Assembly (NCBI GenBank): GCA_015956445.1
Contig: WIUZ02000001.1
Span: 372,001-436,000 of the forward strand
DNA from: Thelephora terrestris
Lineage: Eukaryota > Basidiomycota > Agaricomycetes > Thelephorales > Thelephoraceae
Direction: 5' to 3'
DNA length: 64,000 nt
Within the stretch, counting starts at the first letter, position 1. Every line of letters starts with the position of its first letter. Below the pieces are notes generated by a model, which was not told the origin of the DNA, made no database searches, and saw nothing but the letters and a program-made list of their open reading frames with translations. A program made the translations under genes and the position numbers. Shown in pieces: positions 1 to 11,400 of the stretch.

Positions 1-834
1 CTAACCCTAACCTGACCTGACCTAACCTAACCTAGCCTAACCTATACCTAAACCAACCTATACCTATACTAACCTATACCTAACCTAACCTGGTATGGGC
101 AAACCTAACCTACCTATCATGACCTGTTTCAGCCTAATGTCATGTATGCCAGCCAAGACTAACTTCACCCAGTTGCAAACATATGACTTGGGTCACAGGA
201 CCATAAAGCAAACTGCAGTCCCCTCACTCTGTGCCCAACCATCCCATAAGCCCACAGACGCACATATATATCATCAGCAACCCAGCATCATGCTTATCAC
301 CCATGTTCAACCACAAACCACTCTCACCCTTTGTTCTGTGCCATCGCACAGACAAACCACAACTCAAGTTCATCCACCTCCTTGGGCCCACAAGCAAGTG
401 GCCTACAAACATATGGTTTATAGACTTATAACATATTCCACACAAGGATTAATATGGGTGGGTGAGCTGGAGTTATGGTTAGGCTTTGAGATAGCACAGA
501 ACAAAGGGTGAGAGTGGTTTGTGGTTGAACATGGGTGATAAGCATGACGCTGGGTTGCTGATGATATATATGTGCGTCTGTGGGCTTATGGGATGGTTGG
601 GCACAGAGTGAGGGGACTGCAGTTTGCTTTATGGTCCTGTGACCCAAGTCATATGTTTGCAACTGGGTGAAGTTAGTCTTGGCTGGCATACATGACATTA
701 GGCTGAAACAGGTCATGATAGGTAGGTTAGGTTTGCCCATACCAGGTTAGGTTAGGTATAGGTTAGTATAGGTATAGGTTGGTTTAGGTATAGGTTAGGC
801 TAGGTTAGGTTAGGTCAGGTCAGGTTAGGGTTAG
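1..834. repeat. Inverted repeat (341-bp arms) with telomere-like ends
   Basis: Positions 1-341 are repeated in reverse complement at 494-834 around a 152-bp unique centre. I saw one mismatch between the arms (near 285/550). The outer ends consist of degenerate CCTAA/TTAGG-type motifs; the first 12 bases are ctaaccctaacc, the form expected of a (CCCTAA)n telomere strand. The inner arm sequence is unique and carries no recognisable gene. The short open frames in each arm are the same peptide read on opposite strands. This may be a real subtelomeric palindrome or a fold-back at a contig end. Confidence 0.9.
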
Positions 835-1080
835 ATTTGGGATTAGACCAGGTTTAGGATTAGGTTAGGCTTAGGTTCATGGGTCAAGTTTACATTGGCT
901 CAGGTTAGATTGAGGATTAGGTTGTGGCTATTATCAGGTTAAGTTTAGTTTCCATTAGGTTAGAGCCACAAACTGATATATGGTCTATCATGCATACAAA
1001 CAGAGTCTAATTTTTTTCAAATTCACACAGCTAATGGTTGATTTACAAAGTATCTCCTTTCCTGGAATAGTGATATAATC
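835..1080. other. Degenerate TTAGG-rich spacer
   Basis: No gene is seen. The stretch is scattered with ttaggtt/ttaggat-type motifs that look like decayed telomere repeats, continuing from the right arm of the inverted repeat. It ends where the minisatellite begins. Confidence 0.6.
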
Positions 1081-2895
1081 CATGGGACATGGAGAAAGGA
1101 CACCATTCTGCAACTGATGCCCCATGGGCACAAGATGCTGTTGTACAACCCATGGGGCATGGGAATTGGATAGTGTTGTACAACCCATGGGGCATGGAGA
1201 ATGGGTAGTGTTGTACAACCCATGCCCTATGGGGAAAGAATAGTGTTGTACAACCCATGCCCCATGGAGAAAGGATAGCATTGTACAACCCATGGGGCAT
1301 GGGAAATGGATAGCGTTGTACAACCCATGACCCATGGGGAACAGATAGTGTTGTACAACCCATGACCCATGGGGAACGGATAGTGTTGTACAACCCATGA
1401 CCCATGGGGAACGGATAGCGTTGTACAACCCATGAGGCATGGGGAACGGATAGTGTTGTACAATCCATGCCCCATGGGGAACAGATAGTGGTGTACAACC
1501 CATGGAGCATGGAAATTGGATAGGGTTGTACAACCCATGACCCATGGGAACTGGATAGTGTTGTACAACCCATGCCCCATGGAGGATGGATAGTGTTGTA
1601 CAACCCATGACCCATGGGAAATGGATAGCGTTGTACAACCCATGCCCCATGGGGAACAGATAGTGTTGTACAACCCATGCCCCATGGAGAAAGGATAGCG
1701 TTGTACAACCCATGACCCATGGGGAAAGGATAGCGTTGTACAACCCATGACCCATGGGGAAAGGATAGTGTTGTACAACCCATGACCCATGGGGAACAGA
1801 TAGCGTTGTACAACCCATGACCCATGGGAACTGGATAGCGTTGTACAACCCATGACCCATGGGGAACAGATAGTGTTGTACAACCCATGACCCATGGGGA
1901 ACGGATAGTGTTGTACAACCCATGACCCATGGGGAACGGATAGCGTTGTACAACCCATGAGGCATGGGGAACGGATAGTGTTGTACAATCCATGCCCCAT
2001 GGGGAACAGATAGTGGTGTACAACCCATGGAGCATGGAAATTGGATAGGGTTGTACAACCCATGACCCATGGGAACTGGATAGTGTTGTACAACCCATGC
2101 CCCATGGAGGATGGATAGTGTTGTACAACCCATGACCCATGGGAAATGGATAGCGTTGTACAACCCATGCCCCATGGAGAATGGATAGCGTTGTACAACC
2201 CATGCCCCATGGAGAAAGGATAGCGTTGTACAACCCATGACCCATGGGGAACAGATAGCGTTGTACAACCCATGACCCATGGGGAACAGATAGGGTTGTA
2301 CAACCCATGGGGCATGGGAATTGGATAGCATTGTACAACCCATGGGGCATGGGAATTGGATAGTGTTGTACAACCCATGCCCCATGGAGAATGGGTAGTG
2401 TTGTACAACCCATGCCCCATGGGGAAAGAATAGTGTTGTACAACCCATGCCCCATGGAGAATGGATAGTGTTGTACAACCCATGCCCCATGGAGAATGGA
2501 TAGTGTTGTACAACCCATGCTCCATGGAGAAAGGATAGCGTTGTACAACCCATGGGGCATGGGAATTGGATAGCATTGTACAACCCATGGGGCATGGGAA
2601 TTGGATAGCGTTGTACAACCCATGCCCCATGGGGAAAGGATAGCATTGTACAACCCATGAGGCATGGGGAAGGGATAGTGTTGTACAACCCATGGGGCAT
2701 GGGCAACAGATACCATTGTACAACCCATGGGGCATGGGCAACGGATACTATTCCATTACCCATGGGTCATGGGTTGTACAATGGTATCTTTTCTCCATGG
2801 GTCATGGGTTGTACAACGCGTTGTACAACGTTGCATGGCCCATGACCCATGGAGAATTGTCACGATGTATGGTCCATGACCCATGGAGAAAAGAT
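1080..2895. repeat. 35-bp minisatellite, about 50 units
   Basis: The tandem unit is about 35 bp: TTGTACAACCCATG followed by ACCCATGGGG-like sequence and a GATAG(T/C)G tail. Each unit contains two perfect 8-bp palindromes, TTGTACAA and (in most units) CCCATGGG. A block of about 342 bp (1311-1652) recurs identically at 1836-2177, exactly 525 bp (15 units) downstream, so the array grew by segmental duplication. Unit orientation flips near 2757, and the 3' end holds a 20-bp palindrome at 2809-2828. All three minus-strand frames stay open across most of the array because the unit lacks stops, so those frames are not genes. Confidence 0.92.
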
Positions 2896-2976
2896 AGCTG
2901 AACCCTGTGGTTGAGGAGTTCCTCCTCAAAAGCCCATGTAAACAGTTGAGTCAGTTTATCGTGCACCAGAGATGAG

Positions 2977-3173
2977 TCACGGAGTGTCGGACAAAGTGGG
3001 ATTGTGAGCCATGCGGGGAACGAAAAGGACGATTGCTTGACGGTTAATTTGGACCTCGATGATTTGGTTTTTCCGGAACTTGTCAAGTAGTTGAAAGACC
3101 ATGCCCAAGAAGAGTTACCTGTGTCATTGCTACATCGCAAGGGGAGGATTTCCAAAACCTCGCCGGTGACCGC
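2977..3173 (-). pseudogene. 3' remnant of transposon-type gene split by E1
   Basis: When E1 (3174-12427) and one copy of the CCGC target duplication are removed, the minus-strand gene at 12428-15918 reads on in frame into this stretch (LAV/TGEVLEILPL across the junction). An alternative frame then gives a protein-like tail (IIEVQINRQAIVLFVP) ending in a stop at 2977-2979. Joining the two frames needs an intron or frameshift that I could not place cleanly. The gene is therefore disrupted and probably already decaying. The minisatellite begins about 80 bp beyond. Confidence 0.6.
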
Positions 3174-4200
3174 TGTCGTGACCGTATTTCGGACACTATC
3201 CGGAATCGCGACCTTCTCTCAACTATCGACAACCGCTGCGCGAGGTCTAGATGACTTCCCTCAGCATTCTCGACTGTCCCGATGAGGATTCGCTGTCCCT
3301 TTGCTTCGCTACACTTCCCTCCCTTCTTATCCCCCTTCGCGACATCGCGACGTCCCGACGTTTTCTCCTTTCGACCTGCGACCTGCGACTTAGACCTGCG
3401 ACCTGCGCCCCCTCGACCTGCGACCTGCGACCTGCGTTTCTTAGCATTTAGTATCCCTAGGACTTTGTTTCCTTCACATCCCCTCCCGATCACGTCCCGA
3501 TCAGTCCCGATTGTGTCCCGACTTTTCAGTACGTTTTATATCTTTAGTTCTCATCTCCCTATCTCCATTCTCTGCGTCCCGATCACGTCTCGATCGATCG
3601 CCCTGCTTGCGACTCCAGACCTCCCTCTGGTTCGTTTCTCAACCACATTCCTTTCCTTCATCATTCCCTTCGATCCCCCGCCTTCCCCATGTCATAGACT
3701 CGTCATAAGGTCTCTTGACATCATTTTGGTTCGTTCCCTTTGGTTCCCTTCGTTCTCAGAGCCCCCAGTATTGTATATAAAGGCCCCTGTATTCGATAGA
3801 CCACAGAATCAATCAGCAGCGTTCCCTCCCTCTCTCTTCCTATCTCTCTCTCTCTCTTCTGAGGCCTAGCAGCGTTGCTACGGTCCTCCCTTCGGTTCCC
3901 TCGTCGTCTCGCCCTCGTTCTCGTTGTCCCTCTGGTCTCTCGTGTCCCGCTGGTGTCCCGATTTCTGACTATCTCGTCGCGACGTTTCCCGACGTTTCCC
4001 TTAGTTGACTATTGGTAGTTTCGTGCCCTGGCTTTCCTATTGCCTTCTGCCCCGTTCTCCCGTTCTCTTCCCAACTTTCTCTCTCACCTTTCGTTAGCTT
4101 CCCGCAGATTTCCTAGAGGCTCGCGCCTCTAAACCGAGGACCCGACCTTCTAACTGCCATCTCTGCCCTCTCGGACTCCGAAGGCTTTGTGGCAAGTTCA
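3174..4200 (+). repeat. E1 5' LTR
   Basis: Direct repeat of 11401-12427. It contains a 7-bp (CGACCTG)n minisatellite near 3378-3435, a TATATAAA box at 3774-3781 likely to drive element transcription, and a CT-rich tract near 3840-3860. It is pyrimidine-rich with many tcccga motifs. Short open frames inside it are repeated exactly in the other LTR and are not genes. Confidence 0.95.
3774..3781 (+). promoter_or_regulatory. TATA box in E1 LTR
   Basis: TATATAAA sits about 610 bp into the LTR and is repeated at 12001-12008 in the 3' LTR. This is a plausible core promoter for the genomic RNA. The transcription start was not determined. Confidence 0.55.
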
Positions 4201-4202
4201 TC

Positions 4203-4221
4203 TGGAACCCACGCCGGGACC
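4203..4221 (+). promoter_or_regulatory. E1 primer binding site
   Basis: The 5' LTR ends in CA at 4200. Two bases later comes TGGAACCCACGCCGGGACC, starting with the TGG that pairs with a tRNA CCA end. The same block, with one change, follows the 5' LTR of E2 at 23224, so both elements use the same primer. I did not assign the tRNA; the implied discriminator base is U. Confidence 0.7.
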
Positions 4222-4555
4222 GGTTTTTCCGTTCCTTTGACTCATTAAGTCTTCCATCATTCCCTCTACTCGTGCAGAGAAGCGTATCTCTGACCTTCGG
4301 GATTATCTGTCTGAGACAGTGCCACCCTTCCCACCCACTTTTAGTGATCCTTTCGTTGAAGGTTTCTCTCCCCCTTATCCCGCTGTTCCCGATAATTCTT
4401 TGGACGTTCCCGACGATTTTGATCTTTTAGATTCCAGTTCCCTTACTTCCCTGGTAGATTCATCGCGATCCCCGTTTCATATTCCCTCTTCCACGGTCTC
4501 TTCTCTTTCGTCCATAGCTTCACTTTCTCCCAGTCCTCCACCCACACAGCAGACC

Positions 4556-6721
4556 ATGGCGGCACCTCCCTTCTATATGCCCCTCTCGCACACTCGCGAC
4601 GCTCCCAAGTTCCGAGAGGATGAGCGAGGCTTCAAGGCCTTCTTCAAGAATGTCTCGGAGCTCGCGAAGCGTGCGGGACTCACAGACGCTGACGCTATTG
4701 AGTGGGCGATCTCCTACGGCGGCGACGAGAGTGAAAACTGGGAGAATGTCGCTTGTATGGCTCCTGGACGTGTTCCCCCTCCTACCCTCGACGAATTTAG
4801 GGAGGAAGTACGTCTGCGCTACCCCCACCTACTCAGCGATCGTCGCTACAGCATCATGGACCTCCACAGACACATGGAGGCGACCCAGTGCTTCCGCACA
4901 ATGTCTCAGGACGAAGTCGGCGCATATTATCGGAAGTTTACCACGATTTCGGACTATCTCATCGCGCAGGATCGTCTCTCCACTCGCGAGCGGAACACCT
5001 TCTACCTAAAGGGTTTCCCGCAGTTTATCCGCACCTTGATGAAGCAGAGACTCGCGATAAAGAAGCCCGATGTTCGTCCCGCCGACGGCTATAGCTTGGA
5101 GGACCTCCACGAGGCCGCTATCTTTGCTGTGGATTCCCGAGATCCCGACAGCAAGATAAAGGTCGAACCGGAGATCAAGGTCGAGAAGAATGGACAGATG
5201 GAGGAACTGCTGAAGATGATGGGCACCCTTCTTGCTCAGAATCAGCGCAACTCAGCCCCTCCCGTCGCGACGCAGCAGTATCCCAGGACGGATGGTTACC
5301 CTACTCCGGGAGGAGTAGCACAAAACCCCCCCCAGTGGGAGCCCCAGCCTCGTCCTCAGAGCTACTGCATGTTCTGCAACGCTCCCGACCACTTCCTCCG
5401 TGTCTGTCCCATCGTCGGGCAGTACCTCCAGCAGGGAAAGATCATTAGGAACAGCGATAACAAGATCACTCTTCCCGATGGTCGATTCCTCCCTCGAACG
5501 GTTCCTGGCAGTTGCATGCGCGAACGTCTCGACAACTACGCCGACTGGAAACGTCGCAACCCTCAGAAGAACCAGTACGAGCCCGCCGCGACCAACTTCT
5601 TCGAGAGCAACGACGAGTACGCCTTTGAGGTCGAGGTCTCTTCCTTTGAGCCCAATGAGATCGATGACGAGATCCAGGTTATGCACGCAAAGATAAACTC
5701 TCTTCTTGAAGCTCAGAAGGCTCGTCGCGAACAGTTCGATGGTGTTGAGGTCCCTCCTCGCAAGACTGGGTTCCCTTCCCGCCAGAAGGCCCCAGCTCCT
5801 CCTCCCGCTTCCTCTCCTGCTCCCGCTCCCCCTCAGCCGAATATCCACGGCCAGCGAGTTCCCCTAAAGCCATTCCCTCATCGGGATACCCCTCCTCACC
5901 TCGCTGGGAAGCCTGGAGCACCTGTAGATCCTCCCGCTCGTCCCCAAGGTCCTATGAAGCCTCTCGACATGCCCCCCAAGCCTTCTGCCGATGACTCGAA
6001 GCATCGCTACCACTCTGCGATTGAGTCCTCTGTCAATGTCAACGATGTCATTGACAGGGCTCTAGATGCTAAGGTCCAGATCTCAGCTCGCGAGATCCTG
6101 GCTGTCTCGACGGATGCGCGCAAGCATGTCAAGGACTTGGTCTCGACGCGAAAGGTTGCGGCAAACCTTATCGCGAAGGATTCTACGGATTCCTACCTTA
6201 CCTCCTTCTTGGAGCCCGATTCTCCCGCAGTTTATCTCGACGTCCACAAATACGACCCGACGACTTCCTCTGCTGCTCCCTCCCTCCCGCTACGAGTCAT
6301 CTATCCTACCTTTGCACCAGGAGTCGAACCTGAGTGCATTCTGGACAGCGGAGCGCAAATCGTCGTGATGCGGAAGGATATCTGGGAGAAACTTCGGTCT
6401 CCTATCACTGCCAACAAGGCAATGGCTATGGAGTCTGCGAACAGTGGTACTACTCTGACCCTCGGGATGGTCGAGCAGCAACCTGTCACTCTAGGACAGA
6501 TCACTGTTTTCTTGCAGATCCAGGTCGTTGAGGACGCTCCTTTTGAGGTTCTTCTTGGTAGACCCTTCTTTGACGTCCTATCTTGCATGGATATCAGCCA
6601 CGCTGGCGGTATTCACAAGATTCATGTCAGAGATCCCAAGACTGGGACTCCTTACGTCTTCTCGACGAGCCCTCGTCCGCCCAAGCCTTCGCGAGGACCT
6701 GCCGTAAATTTTCGTTTGTAG
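4556..6721 (+). CDS. gag: E1 Gag with C-terminal aspartic protease
   Basis: The first in-frame ATG is at 4556; the frame is open from 4319, but upstream is only a Pro/Ser-rich stretch without ATG. The N-terminal region is a retrotransposon capsid-like domain. A CCHC zinc knuckle follows ([14 protein letters not shown], near 5368-5410), then a Pro-rich linker. The protease has the active-site triad LDSGAQ (codon D at 6344-6346) and the later LLGRPFF motif. The gag stop at 6719-6721 lies 6 nt after the end of the AAATTTT slippery heptamer. The product packages element RNA and processes the polyprotein. It is paralogous along its length to E2 Gag. Confidence 0.9.
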   Translation: MAAPPFYMPLSHTRDAPKFREDERGFKAFFKNVSELAKRAGLTDADAIEWAISYGGDESENWENVACMAPGRVPPPTLDEFREEVRLRYPHLLSDRRYSIMDLHRHMEATQCFRTMSQDEVGAYYRKFTTISDYLIAQDRLSTRERNTFYLKGFPQFIRTLMKQRLAIKKPDVRPADGYSLEDLHEAAIFAVDSRDPDSKIKVEPEIKVEKNGQMEELLKMMGTLLAQNQRNSAPPVATQQYPRTDGYPTPGGVAQNPPQWEPQPRPQSYCMFCNAPDHFLRVCPIVGQYLQQGKIIRNSDNKITLPDGRFLPRTVPGSCMRERLDNYADWKRRNPQKNQYEPAATNFFESNDEYAFEVEVSSFEPNEIDDEIQVMHAKINSLLEAQKARREQFDGVEVPPRKTGFPSRQKAPAPPPASSPAPAPPQPNIHGQRVPLKPFPHRDTPPHLAGKPGAPVDPPARPQGPMKPLDMPPKPSADDSKHRYHSAIESSVNVNDVIDRALDAKVQISAREILAVSTDARKHVKDLVSTRKVAANLIAKDSTDSYLTSFLEPDSPAVYLDVHKYDPTTSSAAPSLPLRVIYPTFAPGVEPECILDSGAQIVVMRKDIWEKLRSPITANKAMAMESANSGTTLTLGMVEQQPVTLGQITVFLQIQVVEDAPFEVLLGRPFFDVLSCMDISHAGGIHKIHVRDPKTGTPYVFSTSPRPPKPSRGPAVNFRL
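6706..6712 (+). promoter_or_regulatory. -1 frameshift slippery site, E1 gag-pol
   Basis: The heptamer A AAT TTT is in the gag zero frame (GTA AAT TTT) two codons before the gag stop. Slipping back one base continues exactly into the pol frame (AAA TTT TCG). The same heptamer, phase and near-terminal position occur in E2 (26038-26044). Pol has no plausible ATG of its own here. Confidence 0.75.
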
Positions 6722-9700
6722 GCGATTCTACGAGCCCCTCCCGACCACGTTTCAGTCATAGCGAAGCGTCTGGTCCCCTCCTAGAATCGTCGCGATCTTT
6801 CGGCTTCCTGCAGGCTCTCGATAGCAGAACTCCCCCCTCCTCTCAGCGATCATATAATCAGTTTTCATGCATTTCTCCCACGTTGCCTCTCTCCTCATAT
6901 GCACCACCATCGGCATCGTTTTCTGGCTCTTGTCTCCTTTTCTTCCCCGACCCTGTTCCTTCGTTTTCTTCAGATGTCTTGCCTTCACCTCCCATTCCTT
7001 CTCCTACCTCCCGTTCCTTTTCGCGACTTGTTCCCGACCCTTTTGACTGTACTAATATTTCTTCGGACTCTTGTACTTCTTCGGACTTGGCACTTACTTT
7101 AGATTCTGACAATGAATTGTTTTCCTCTTATTCTGCGCATGACTTAAGTTCTCCCTTTTCGTTCCCCACAAGCCAGTTTGTTTCTCCCAACTTCTATCCT
7201 ACCTCTTCTTGCTTTTCATTCTACGAACAGCCTTCTTTCGATATCTCTCCTCCCTCTTCTCCCGATGTTATTTCTACTCCCATTGGCTCATTCCCTATTG
7301 TATCTTCTCCCTCCCGCACTATTCCCCTTCCTTCTCGACAGGTTCCTGATTTTAGATCTAGATTCCCTTCTCCATCTTCTCTTCGTAGTACCGGTCCTAT
7401 TGTTTCCTCCACATCTTCCACTTCAGTAGATTTTTATAGTTCTCTTACCTCCTTCTTCACCTCCTTCCCCTCCGTGGATCGTCGCGATGCCTTCCTGTCT
7501 TTTGCCGCCCTCCGTAACGCCATCCCGCCATCCCCTACAAATCCCTACACACCTCTCCAGCTTGCTAGCGTCTGGCTTACTGAGCACTTCACTCAGAGCC
7601 CCTTCCTGGATCTAGGATCTGATGGCGACTTCGAATCCCTTCTCTACAAGAAGGTGGCAAACAAGACTAGGCCGGTAGCGACGACCCTGCCAGAGAACTT
7701 CCGGATTGTCCGTCACGAGCATCCCGATCCCCTCGCGAATCTCCTCCCTCTCCCTTCTCATCCTCCCGACTTCATCCCGACGGGGAGATTCACTCGCGAG
7801 CGCCGTGACAAGATGGACATCGGGAAGGATCTTCTCTGGCCTGAAGAGATCAAACTAGCTGAGTGGATTGTTGCCCAGCATCATGCAGCCTTCGCCTGGA
7901 CTGACGAGGAACGAGGTGCCTTTGATCCCCAGTACTTCGCGCCCATCGAGATCCCTCATATCTCGCATGTTCCGTGGGTTCTGAAGCAAGGTCCTATTCC
8001 TCGTGGCATCCTTCAGGAGGTCATCAGGATCATCGAGGACAAGTGGCGGTCAGGTGTCTATGAACCCTCCTCTTCGTCCTACAACTCCCGATGGTTTTGT
8101 GTCTTCAAGAAGGATGGCAAGTCCCTCCGCCTAGTCCACTCTCTGGAGCCGTTGAATGCAGTCACTGTTCGCAATGCCGCGATGCCTCCCTACACCGAGA
8201 TCGTTGCAGAGGACTTTGCTGCGCGATCTATCTACACCACTCTCGACCTCTATGTTTCCTTCGATCAACGCCAGCTTCACGAGAGGTCTCGCGACATGAC
8301 TACCTTCAACACTCCTCTGGGTTCCTTCAGGCTCACCGTTCTCCCGATGGGCTGGACAAACTCTCCCGCTGTTCTCCAGGGTGACGTCACTCACATCCTA
8401 AGACCCGAGATTCCTCACTGGACTCAACCCTTTGCTGATGACGTCCCTATCAAAGGTCCTAAGTCTCGCTACGAGCTTCCCGACGGTTCCTACGAGACCG
8501 TTCCCGACAATCCCGATATTCGGCGATTTGTCTGGGAGCATCTCGAGGCTGTCCATCGGATCATCCAGCGAGTGGAGTCCTACGGAGCTACGTTCAGCGG
8601 GAAGAAGGCTTTTATTGGTGTCCCTCGTGCTGATATCCTCGGACATGTTTGTACTTACGAAGGCCGAGTTGCAGATCCTTCGCGTGTGCAGGCTATCCAG
8701 GATTGGCCCATCCCGAAGAGTGTTTCTGAGGTTCGCGCATTTTTGGGCACTTGTGGAGTTCTCAGGATCTTCATCAAGGGCTACACGCTCGTCGCGAGGC
8801 CTCTGATCCATCTCACTCGGAAGGGTATCACCTTCGAGATCGGCCCACAGCAGCTAGAGTCTATGGCGAGACTCAAGGCCGCTATCCTCTCCTCTCCCGC
8901 CCTGCGCCCTATCGAGTACGAGTCCGACAGACCAGTTATCCTTGCTGTCGACTCCTGCGCGAACGGCGTCGGGTACATTCTCTTCCAGACTGGAGAGAAT
9001 GGGAAGCGCTATCCCAGCCGGTTCGGTTCCATCACCTTCAACGATCGCGAGTCCCGCTACTCCCAGGCTAAGCTCGAGCTCTACGGCCTCTTTCGCGCCC
9101 TCAAGCACACTCAGATCTTTACCATCGGTGTGCAGAAGCTGGTTGTAGAGATGGACGCGAAGTTCGTCAAGGGCATGATCAACTCCCCCACCTTGCATCC
9201 TAACGACGCCGTGAACCGCTGGATCTCGGCGATCCTCTTGTTTGACTTCGAGCTTGTCCACGTTCCCGCAGAGAGGCACACAGGAGCTGATGGACTGTCC
9301 CGACGTCCTCGCGCTCCTGAGGATCCTCCTCGCGACGATGGCGACGAGCTCGAGGACTGGATTGACTCGAACACTGGTTTCTATATTGACCTTCACACTC
9401 CCTCTTTTCATGACCCTCTTCTTTCCATAGTGCATTCCTATATTTCGGACTCACCCACTATTCCTTCGTCTGTAGTTCCCGCTTTCATGCTTCCCTCTTG
9501 CTCTCCTACTTCACTTGCTTCTTCCTATTCCACTTCACATGTTCCCTCTCCTTCCATTCGCTCTCCTTCCCCTCTATCTTCTCCCCCTCTCGAGATTCCT
9601 CGCTCGGTGAAGGCCCTTCATCGCGATGACAGAGTTTCCCTTATTCGCCAGTTTTTGACCGATCTTTCACGACCTCCCGATCTTTCTGACGAGCAGTACA

Positions 9701-11007
9701 GACTCTTCATCCGACAAGCCACTGACTACTTTCTTTACGAAGGTAGCCTCTTTCGGAAGCGTCAGTCGGGATCCCCTCAGCTTGTCCCGAAGCCTAGTGA
9801 ACGCCTCGAACTTGTTCGCTACGCTCACGATGTTCTAGGACACAAGGGTATCTTCGCGACGACTCAGTCTCTCTCAGTCCGATTCTGGTGGCCCGAGCTT
9901 GCCAAGGATGTCCGCTGGTATACTAGGACTTGCCACGAGTGTCAGGTGCGACAGACCAAGTACTTTCACATCCCGCCTATCGTCCCGCCTGTCCCCTCGC
10001 TCTTCCGCAAGGCTCACATGGATACCTTCCTCATGCCTCGCGTCGGGAACTATCGCTACGTGGTCCACGCCCGCTGCGCGATGAGTTCTTGGCCTGAGGG
10101 ACGTGCTACTACTGCGGACTCTGCTAAGGTCATCTCGACGTTCATCTTCCAGGACATCCTCTGCCGTTGGGGTGGTCTCGACGAAATTGTCACCGACAAC
10201 GCTGCTCCCTACATCGCCGCCGTTGATATGCTTGGAGAACAGTATGGGATCCGACACATTAGGATCTCGGGCTACAACTCTCAGGCTAACGGGATTGTTG
10301 AGTCGAAGCATTTCGACGTTCGCGAGGCTATCATGAAGACTTGTCAGGGCAACGAGGCCAAGTGGCGCGAGGTTCTCCCGCAGGTTTTCTGGGCCGAGCG
10401 TGTTACTATCCGCAAGGCGACTGGCTACTCCCCCTACTTCCTGGCTCACGGTGTCCACCCCCTCCTACCATTTGACATCACCGAAGCCACCTACCTAGCC
10501 CCTACCCAGGACTTTGGCATCACCACTGAGGAGTTAGTCGCGCTTCGTGCCCAGCAGCTCGCGAAACGTCCCGAAGATCTTGAAGACATGCGTCAGAGGG
10601 TTGCGAAGTCTCGTCGGAAGAATCTGGAGCAGTTTGAACTGCGCCATGGTTCCCGCATCGTCGATTTCGACTTCGAGTCCGGAGCTTTGGTTCTGGTGCG
10701 CAACACTCGCGTTGAGGAGTCCTTGAATAGGAAGACCAAGCCTCGCTACCTCGGTCCAATGGTCGTTGTGCGCAAGACAAAGGGGACATCGTATATTGTG
10801 GCCGAACTCGATGGAGCACAGTCTCAGCTTCGCGTCGCAGGCTTCCGACTCATTCCCTACTTCCCGCGCACGGCTACCGATATCCCGCTGGTCTCTGATC
10901 TGGACGATGACGAGGACTTCACTTGGGACGATCCCGAGGATGTCCGCTACCTTTCTTCCCTTCCCGACGACCATTCCTATGTTTCCCTATCCCCTCCTTC
11001 CCTTTGA
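6712..11007 (+). CDS. pol: E1 Pol: reverse transcriptase, RNase H, integrase
   Basis: The frame is -1 to gag, entered by frameshift near 6712 (the open frame itself runs from 6583). About 300 residues of Ser/Pro-rich linker precede the RT domain, whose catalytic motif is FADD (8431-8442). RNase H motifs follow ([11 protein letters not shown], later HTGADGLSR). The integrase has an H-x-H...C-x2-C zinc domain (near 9820-9950) and the catalytic triad D in HMDTF, D in VTDNA (10195-10197) and E in GIVES (10300-10302), a D-x34-E spacing. It ends in a GPY/F-like module (RYLGPMVVV); no chromodomain is seen. The frame is uninterrupted, so the enzyme is probably active. Confidence 0.93.
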   Translation, partial: SFVGDSTSPSRPRFSHSEASGPLLESSRSFGFLQALDSRTPPSSQRSYNQFSCISPTLPLSSYAPPSASFSGSCLLFFPDPVPSFSSDVLPSPPIPSPTSRSFSRLVPDPFDCTNISSDSCTSSDLALTLDSDNELFSSYSAHDLSSPFSFPTSQFVSPNFYPTSSCFSFYEQPSFDISPPSSPDVISTPIGSFPIVSSPSRTIPLPSRQVPDFRSRFPSPSSLRSTGPIVSSTSSTSVDFYSSLTSFFTSFPSVDRRDAFLSFAALRNAIPPSPTNPYTPLQLASVWLTEHFTQSPFLDLGSDGDFESLLYKKVANKTRPVATTLPENFRIVRHEHPDPLANLLPLPSHPPDFIPTGRFTRERRDKMDIGKDLLWPEEIKLAEWIVAQHHAAFAWTDEERGAFDPQYFAPIEIPHISHVPWVLKQGPIPRGILQEVIRIIEDKWRSGVYEPSSSSYNSRWFCVFKKDGKSLRLVHSLEPLNAVTVRNAAMPPYTEIVAEDFAARSIYTTLDLYVSFDQRQLHERSRDMTTFNTPLGSFRLTVLPMGWTNSPAVLQGDVTHILRPEIPHWTQPFADDVPIKGPKSRYELPDGSYETVPDNPDIRRFVWEHLEAVHRIIQRVESYGATFSGKKAFIGVPRADILGHVCTYEGRVADPSRVQAIQDWPIPKSVSEVRAFLGTCGVLRIFIKGYTLVARPLIHLTRKGITFEIGPQQLESMARLKAAILSSPALRPIEYESDRPVILAVDSCANGVGYILFQTGENGKRYPSRFGSITFNDRESRYSQAKLELYGLFRALKHTQIFTIGVQKLVVEMDAKFVKGMINSPTLHPNDAVNRWISAILLFDFELVHVPAERHTGADGLSRRPRAPEDPPRDDGDELEDWIDSNTGFYIDLHTPSFHDPLLSIVHSYISDSPTIPSSVVPAFMLPSCSPTSLASSYSTSHVPSPSIRSPSPLSSPPLEIPRSVKALHRDDRVSLIRQFLTDLSRPPDLSDEQYRLFIRQATDYFLYEGSLFRKRQSGSPQLVPKPSERLELVRYAHDVLGHKGIFATTQSLSVRFWWPELAKDVRWYTRTCHECQVRQTKYFHIPPIVPPVPSLFRKAHMDTFLMPRVGNYRYVVHARCAMSSWPEGRATTADSAKVISTFIFQDILCRWGGLDEIVTDNAAPYIAAVDMLGEQYGIRHIRISGYNSQANGIVESKHFDVREAIMKTCQGNEAKWREVLPQVFWAERVTIRKATGYSPYFLAHGVHPLLPFDITEATYLAPTQDFGITTEELVALRAQQLAKRPEDLEDMRQRVAKSRRKNLEQFELRHGSRIVDFDFESGALVLVRNTRVEESLNRKTKPRYLGPMVVVRKTKGTSYIVAELDGAQSQLRVAGFRLIPYFPRTATDIPLVSDLDDDEDFTWDDPEDVRYLSSLPDDHSYVSLSPPSL

Positions 11008-11330
11008 TTAGCACATCCCATCCCTATGTTACGCTATTCCCCTTCCATCCATCCCGACTCACTGTTATGCCTTTATATCATCCACTTCTACGTCCCGCCC
11101 ATATTGTTCCTGACCACGGACTATCCCTCATTGTTTCTTGCTCCATTTATTCGTTCACTCTTCCTATCTACACGACTTTACTCTTTCATTTGGACTTTAC
11201 TATCGGACACTTTCTATATCCACAAAGCATCTCTTCTAGTTAGATTTCCTCTCGTTCCACACTTTCTCTATCCCGACTTTTCCCTATTTCTCACTATCCC
11301 TTTCTCTCGGCCCCCCCAAGTTTCTATCAG

Positions 11331-11400
11331 AAGTCCCAAGGAGACTCCTCTTGCGCCTCAAGACAACCGAGGACGGTTGCTCTCTGAAGTCCCAAGGAGA
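11331..11400 (+). promoter_or_regulatory. Duplicated polypurine tract of E1
   Basis: AAGTCCCAAGGAGA occurs at 11331-11344 and again at 11387-11400, the second abutting the 3' LTR. The second is the functional plus-strand primer position. The rest of 11008-11330 is pyrimidine-rich, non-coding sequence. Confidence 0.7.

Noticed and set aside
95-511. 138-codon ORF in the terminal repeat
   Set aside because: The same peptide appears from the other arm on the opposite strand. It has no domain and is composed of repeat sequence.
988-2763. Minus-strand ORFs of 504-591 codons in all three frames
   Set aside because: They are translations of the 35-bp minisatellite, open only because the repeat unit lacks stops in every frame.
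1080-2895. CRISPR-like array
   Set aside because: The units are contiguous tandem repeats without unique spacers, in a eukaryotic context.
3282-3869. 195-codon ORF (also at 11509-12096)
   Set aside because: It lies wholly inside the E1 LTR and occurs identically in both copies. Pyrimidine-rich sequence causes the open frame.
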